Source: CAYTQK01 sp964439745
GTDB lineage: Bacteria; Desulfobacterota; Desulfobacteria; Desulfobacterales; Desulfosudaceae
Length of the DNA stretch: 17,778 nucleotides
Reading direction: 5' to 3'
NCBI GenBank assembly: GCA_964439745.1
Contig: CAYTQK010000030.1
Coordinates: 1-17,778, forward strand
The notes under the pieces were generated by a model that was not told the origin of the DNA, searched no databases, and worked only from the letters and a program-made list of their open reading frames with translations. The translations under genes and the position numbers were made by a program. Shown here piece after piece: positions 13,843-17,778 of this stretch. Position 1 is the first letter of the stretch. Each line of letters begins with the position of its first letter.

Positions 13843-14392
13843 ATGATTCTTCATGTCAACTTATGCGGCCCGGATACCCGCACCGATCAGTTGAAACACA
13901 GGCTTCACCGAGAAATGCCGGGCGGACGCGAAACCCTTCACCGTCCGGCAGAACCGGGCCAACGGAATCCGTCTCGCCCTTATGATACACACACTCCCCC
14001 CCCTGCATTCAACAATACCGCCACGCGTGTCCACCTACTGGTTAATCTAAATGCATACAAAGCAATGCACCCCCTCCTGATCACCNNNNNNNNNNATCCA
14101 GTCTCGCATTTATGATATCGACACTCTCCTCATTGAATTGAACAATCCTGCCGCGATTGTCAACCTATTGGAATACCAAGAGGATATCAAGGACTTGCAC
14201 CTCGTGCTGGTGATCAAAGAGAACCTTTCCGAGGACCAACTTACCGCGGCGCTCAAACTCTATCCCCGCCACCTGGCCTTTGATGAAAACAACGACAAGA
14301 TTATGGATATTCTCAGAAACCGTAAACAATTTTTGGAAAAAAATTCCATAAATACGGAAACCAGACAAAACAGGCGGAGCACCAATGGGTAA
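13843..14392 (+). CDS. Receiver-like regulatory protein, interrupted by an assembly gap
   Basis: The 5' part (from ATG 13843, MILHVNLCGPDTRTDQLKH) and the 3' part (14096-14392, in frame to TAA) belong to one gene. Ten N lie between them, and the stretch before the N run is a poor copy of the stretch after it (see the repeat at 13971). Collapsing the overlap gives a product of about 139 residues. The C-terminal half (LHLVLVIKENLSEDQLTAA, then PRHLAFDENNDKIMDIL) has the alternating strand/helix look of a receiver-type fold, but I cannot see a reliable phospho-acceptor site, so pseudo-receiver is a guess. Its stop overlaps the start of the STAS gene by 8 bases, so translation is probably coupled. 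Residues just before the gap are unreliable. If the gap is real, only the 3' part is certain. Confidence 0.6.
13971..14085 (+). repeat. Degraded duplicate of the sequence after the gap
   Basis: 13971-14041 aligns with 14101-14171 without gaps at 53 of 71 positions, and looser similarity continues to the N run (compare GATCA near 14079 and 14212). Of the 18 mismatches, 14 have C in the upstream copy. The translated frames also align (SRPYDTHT with SRIYDIDT, then NN). This looks like a low-quality contig end that was not merged with the next contig, rather than a biological repeat. Confidence 0.75.
14086..14095. other. Assembly gap (10 N)
   Basis: A run of exactly ten N, the form used for scaffold joins of unknown or nominal length. 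Because its flanks are versions of the same sequence, the true gap is probably negative (an unmerged overlap of about 115 bases) and no sequence need be missing. Confidence 0.95.
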
Positions 14393-14717
14393 CATTCTTT
14401 TGCATGGCGATTGCCTCATCAACCGGGCGTCGGAGCTGCATCAACTGCTTGTGCACCACTTGAACGATCCCGACCCGCACTTGGAAATCGATATGTCGAG
14501 CACCGGGCGCTGTGATCTGTCCTTTTTGCAATTGGTTTGCGCCGCCGCCCAAAGTTTCGCGCAAAAGGGCAAGCCTGTCACCCTGGTCTCGGACTTGCCC
14601 CGGACCGTCCTGGACCAGCTGCGAAAATGCGGGTGGTTTCAGGCCTGCGCAGCCTGCCCCCAGTCAGACTGTTTTTTGAAAAAGTCCATCCGAGACATGG
14701 CCGCGGACAATCAATGA
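14385..14717 (+). CDS. STAS-domain protein (anti-sigma antagonist / phosphotransfer-switch type)
   Basis: The 110-aa product resembles a short STAS domain: LEIDMSSTGRCDLSFLQLV (33-51) holds the position where anti-anti-sigma factors carry a phosphorylated Ser or Thr (Ser46 here), and KGKPVTLVSDLPRTVLDQL (61-79) matches the following strand-helix unit. The C terminus is cysteine-rich (CGWFQACAACPQSDC, 82-96), which is unusual and might bind a metal. GGAG lies about 5 bases before ATG 14385, which overlaps the end of the preceding gene. Its place between a receiver-like gene and cheA suggests a signalling switch in the chemosensory pathway rather than sigma-factor control. No anti-sigma kinase gene is seen nearby. 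Cytoplasmic. Confidence 0.8.
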   Translation: MGNILLHGDCLINRASELHQLLVHHLNDPDPHLEIDMSSTGRCDLSFLQLVCAAAQSFAQKGKPVTLVSDLPRTVLDQLRKCGWFQACAACPQSDCFLKKSIRDMAADNQ

Positions 14718-14769
14718 GAGACACCGACCGCGGAACAAAACTTTCGAGCCCCAAAGAAAAGAACATCAC

Positions 14770-16863
14770 ATGCCAAAAATCTTCAAAGCCCGACAGGCCT
14801 TTCAGGAAGAAGCCCGGGAAGAACTTTTGCCGGAACTGGAGACCAGCCTCCTGGAACTGGGCGAAAACCCGGGCGATCCGGAACTGATCCACCAGACTTT
14901 CCGGGTTCTGCATACCCTGAAAGGATCCGGAGCCATGTTCGGATTTGACCGCCTCTCGGAACTGGCCCATGAAATGGAAACCGTCTTTGACGACATTCGC
15001 AACGGTCACAGCCGGGTGAACACTTCCCTGGTTGAACTGGCCTTGTCGGCCAAGGATGTAATTCAGCTGCTGGTCGATGATTCCCCGGCAGTGGACGAAA
15101 CCGTGATCAACGATCTGGCCGAAGCCTTTCGGCAGCTGGCCACCGGGGCTTCCCCGGACGATCATACGCCGGAAGCGGCCGCCGCGGCCGGGGATGAGGT
15201 CGCCGCCTGGAACGCCTATCATATTCGCTTTCAGCCCGAGGCCGGTATCTTTGCCACTGGCAACAATCCGCTCTTGCTGCTGGATGAGCTACGGGAACTG
15301 GGAAGCACCCGCATGATTGCCCACATCGACCGGCTGCCTCTGCTGGAGACCATGCACCCGGAAGAATGTTACACTTGGTGGGATATCCTTCTGGCCACAG
15401 ACCAGCCCCGGCAGACCATCCGGGACGTCTTTATCTTTGTGGAAGAGGTGTGCCGACTGGACATCGTCCTGTTGGCCGACAAACTTCAGACCGGTCAGGA
15501 AGAAACGGCCTTTGACCGGATGGAACAAGCCTTGTCCGAAAATCCGGACGGAGACCTGACCCCCTTCTTTTCCATGTTCACGGAAACATCCCCGGAGCAA
15601 CCCGATTTTGCCAATCAGACCCAGGACAGACAGACCGATCAACCGACTGCAGCCCGGTCCCCCGAGCAGCGGCAGGCCCGACAGGGCACCCGAACCATTT
15701 CCAGCATGCGGGTCCAAGCTGCCAAGCTGGACCAGCTGGTCAACCTGGTCGGGGAACTGGTCATCGCCCAGACCCGACTTTCCCGGCTGGCCGACCAGCA
15801 GGACGACCCCACCCTGTTGGAAATCGCCGAAACCGTCGAACGGCTCACCAGCGACCTGCGGGACAATACTCTGGACATTCGCATGATGCCCATCGGTTCC
15901 AGCTTTGGCAAATTCAAACGGGTGGTCTGGGATTTTTCCTCCCAGACCGGCAAGGCCGTGGAACTGATCACCGAAGGTGCCGCCACGGAACTGGACAAAA
16001 CGGTCATTGAGCGCCTGGACGACCCCCTGGTACACCTGCTGCGCAACAGCATTGATCACGGCATCGAAGACCCGGAAGAACGGCAGACGGCGGGCAAACC
16101 CCGACAAGGAAAAATCGTCTTTTCGGCCGAGCACTCCGGCGGCAATGTCATCATCACCATCACCGATGACGGCCGGGGCATTGATCCTGAGGCGGTCCGG
16201 GTCCGGGCCGTCGAAACAGGCTTGCTGGCTCCGGATGCCGCCCCCGGGGAACAGGAGCTGCTCAACCTGATTTTCGAACCCGGGTTTTCCACTTCCCGGC
16301 AGGTGAGCGAACTGTCCGGCCGCGGGGTGGGCATGGACGTGGTCAAGCAGAATATCCTTGCTCTGCGGGGCCGGGTCCGGATCAACAGCAAAAAAGGCCG
16401 GGGCACCACCGTCCGCATGACCCTACCCCTGACCCTGGCGATTATCGACGGTCTCCGGGTGAAGATCGGGGAAGATTTTTTTATTATTCCCCTCTCCGCC
16501 GTCAGTGAATGCCTGGAACTTGCTCATCATGAAATGAGCGGCAACCGCCGGCAGCGGTTTATCGATCTGAGAAACCAGCTGGTCCCTTTCCTCAGCCTGC
16601 GGGATTGGTTTGCCATTCCGGGACTACCCCCGGAAGGCGAGCAGGTTGTCATTGTCATGGCCGAGAAAAAACTGGTGGGCTTGATCGTAGATGAGGTCAT
16701 AGACCTGCAGCAGACCGTGATCAAAAGCTTGGGCGAAGCCCACAAGGACATCCCCGGACTGTCCGGGGCCACCATCCAGGGAGACGGCAGCCTGGCCCTG
16801 ATCCTGGACGTGGATCCCCTGGTCCACAAAGCACAGGAAACCCTTGCCGCTGAAACCCCTTAA
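14770..16863 (+). CDS. cheA: CheA-type chemotaxis histidine kinase
   Basis: The 697-aa product has the CheA order. An Hpt domain (about 1-125) carries the phosphorylated His48 in RVLHTLKGSGAMFG. A middle region (145-245, HIRFQPEAGIFATGNNPLL onward) stands where the P2 CheY/CheB-binding domain would be. A Gln/Arg-rich linker (280-305) follows. The dimerisation segment is at 311-371 (MRVQAAKLDQLVNLVGELV). The ATPase domain has the N-box HLLRNSIDHGIEDP (422-435), TDDGRGID (465-472) and GRGVGMDVV (517-525). The C-terminal CheW-like domain spans about 556-690. It would couple receptor signals to phosphorylation of a partner regulator, perhaps the receiver-like protein two genes upstream. The start at 14770 has only a weak AAAGAAAAG upstream. 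No cheW, cheB, cheR or cheY is visible within the window. Confidence 0.95.
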   Translation: MPKIFKARQAFQEEAREELLPELETSLLELGENPGDPELIHQTFRVLHTLKGSGAMFGFDRLSELAHEMETVFDDIRNGHSRVNTSLVELALSAKDVIQLLVDDSPAVDETVINDLAEAFRQLATGASPDDHTPEAAAAAGDEVAAWNAYHIRFQPEAGIFATGNNPLLLLDELRELGSTRMIAHIDRLPLLETMHPEECYTWWDILLATDQPRQTIRDVFIFVEEVCRLDIVLLADKLQTGQEETAFDRMEQALSENPDGDLTPFFSMFTETSPEQPDFANQTQDRQTDQPTAARSPEQRQARQGTRTISSMRVQAAKLDQLVNLVGELVIAQTRLSRLADQQDDPTLLEIAETVERLTSDLRDNTLDIRMMPIGSSFGKFKRVVWDFSSQTGKAVELITEGAATELDKTVIERLDDPLVHLLRNSIDHGIEDPEERQTAGKPRQGKIVFSAEHSGGNVIITITDDGRGIDPEAVRVRAVETGLLAPDAAPGEQELLNLIFEPGFSTSRQVSELSGRGVGMDVVKQNILALRGRVRINSKKGRGTTVRMTLPLTLAIIDGLRVKIGEDFFIIPLSAVSECLELAHHEMSGNRRQRFIDLRNQLVPFLSLRDWFAIPGLPPEGEQVVIVMAEKKLVGLIVDEVIDLQQTVIKSLGEAHKDIPGLSGATIQGDGSLALILDVDPLVHKAQETLAAETP

Positions 16864-16881
16864 CCATCGAAAGGCTTGATT

Positions 16882-17778
16882 ATGAACCTGACCATCCGCA
16901 ACAAGTTATCCATTGCCATCATCGTCCAGGTCGCCTTCATCGCCCTGATTGTTTTCTTTTTGTTTTTTCTGAACCGTTCCTTTACCCGGATTTACCAGGC
17001 AAAAATTGCAAACACCGAACAAATCAACACCATCAAAAGCTTTACCCTGAGCATCAAGGATTACTTCAGCCAGAGCACCGGTTACAACGACCTGCACCAG
17101 GCCTACCGTTCGGTAAACTCCCAAATCGAGGATCCCAGGCTGAGCAAAGACATTGATCATATCTGGAGCCGGCTGGAAACCATCGAAGACTTGCGGGTAA
17201 AAAACGAATCCATCAAAAACAGCCTGCTCGATCTGAGCGACCAGTCCATCCAGGAATCGGCCGCCTACATCAACCAGATGAGCCAGCGGCTGGCTGACGA
17301 AGAAAGCCGCCGCGAGGTCAGCACCCTGGAAAGACAGGTCATCCGCAGCGCCAATGATAACAACTTGTTTTACAGCCGAATCAAGGTTCTTTTTTTGCAG
17401 CTGACCAACGATATCACCCTGGAAAAAAAGCTGCTCGGCCTGCTGGAGGAAAGCATGGTCAACGCCCGGAAAGCCATCGAGCGGCTGGCTGGCACGCCTT
17501 ATGCGGAACTACCCCAGAAAGCCCTGGCAGCCAACCGCAAAATCATGACCCTGACCCGGGAATTTGTGGATAACGTCAAGCAGATCCAGCAGCTGGGGGA
17601 CACCATCGACCAGGAAACCAACCAGCTGTCGACCCTGCTCAACAACCGGGATATGGACAGCACCCGCAGCAGCTTTGACTCCATCTCGTCCATCTTCCGC
17701 ACCGTCTTTGTCGTGCTGCTGGCCATTTCCATCCTGCTGATTCTGATAAATTACAATATTTCGTCGCTGATGAGAAGA
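16882..17778 (+). CDS. Methyl-accepting chemotaxis protein, 5' part (runs off the window)
   Basis: 299 codons are present with no stop. The N terminus has a short basic leader and a membrane helix (about residues 9-30, LSIAIIVQVAFIALIVFFLF), then a long periplasmic, mostly helical sensor region (about 31-272), and a second membrane helix (about 274-291) followed by NYNISSLMRR, where a HAMP domain would begin. This is the topology of a methyl-accepting chemotaxis protein or similar receptor; the signalling tip lies beyond the window, so a transmembrane kinase is not excluded. ATG 16882 has AAGG 7 bases upstream and lies 18 bases after cheA, so the two are co-transcribed and probably form one receptor-kinase pair. 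Confidence 0.85.
   Translation, partial: MNLTIRNKLSIAIIVQVAFIALIVFFLFFLNRSFTRIYQAKIANTEQINTIKSFTLSIKDYFSQSTGYNDLHQAYRSVNSQIEDPRLSKDIDHIWSRLETIEDLRVKNESIKNSLLDLSDQSIQESAAYINQMSQRLADEESRREVSTLERQVIRSANDNNLFYSRIKVLFLQLTNDITLEKKLLGLLEESMVNARKAIERLAGTPYAELPQKALAANRKIMTLTREFVDNVKQIQQLGDTIDQETNQLSTLLNNRDMDSTRSSFDSISSIFRTVFVVLLAISILLILINYNISSLMRR

Overview
This window looks like chromosomal DNA from a GC-rich anaerobic Deltaproteobacterium (Desulfobacterota, probably a sulfate-reducer relative). The grounds are a flavodoxin-like/2x[4Fe-4S] protein of the EFR1 type, a metY-metX-metW methionine operon, a lipoprotein-type hybrid histidine kinase with stacked PAS domains, a sigma-54 activator, and a small gene that appears to read UGA as selenocysteine. 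The taxonomy is an inference from gene content and style, not from a marker gene.

Layout. 1-1383: a small helical protein of unknown function (+), convergent with an EFR1-like iron-sulfur protein (-). 1512-4378: a minus-strand copper operon, read from high to low coordinates as a 65-residue membrane protein with an in-frame UGA, then copZ, then copA. The UGA is followed at the right distance by a hairpin with an AGGU loop, the signature of a bacterial SECIS element. A conventional reading would stop at the UGA and leave this stretch as an empty gap or a spurious ORF. A perfect 15-bp hairpin separates copZ from copA, and the N-terminal metal-binding motif of CopA has lost its first cysteine. 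4415-7458: metY-metX-metW, tightly packed, for the last steps of methionine synthesis (O-acylhomoserine formation and direct sulfhydrylation).

7519-8289 is a scar region: the 3' part of a cysteine-rich small protein gene, a cysteine desulfurase relic in three frames with its lysine-containing centre deleted, and a 53-bp half copy of a dispersed palindromic element. A fuller copy of the element lies at 11755-11893 in the opposite orientation, so the two copies bracket the large hybrid kinase gene.

8330-17778 is a signalling region. The kinase (periplasmic solute-binding sensor, one membrane span, three PAS, HisKA/HATPase, receiver) is divergent from an NtrC-type sigma-54 activator. Downstream of the activator lie two near-identical 14-bp palindromes and a -24/-12 type promoter, followed by a four-gene operon: a receiver-like or regulatory protein, a STAS-domain protein, an unusual CheA and a methyl-accepting chemotaxis protein cut by the window end. 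My working model is kinase -> activator -> sigma-54 promoter -> alternative chemosensory cluster. The first gene of that operon contains a 10-N assembly gap whose two flanks are a degraded duplicate of each other, so the gene is probably intact in the organism and about 139 residues long.
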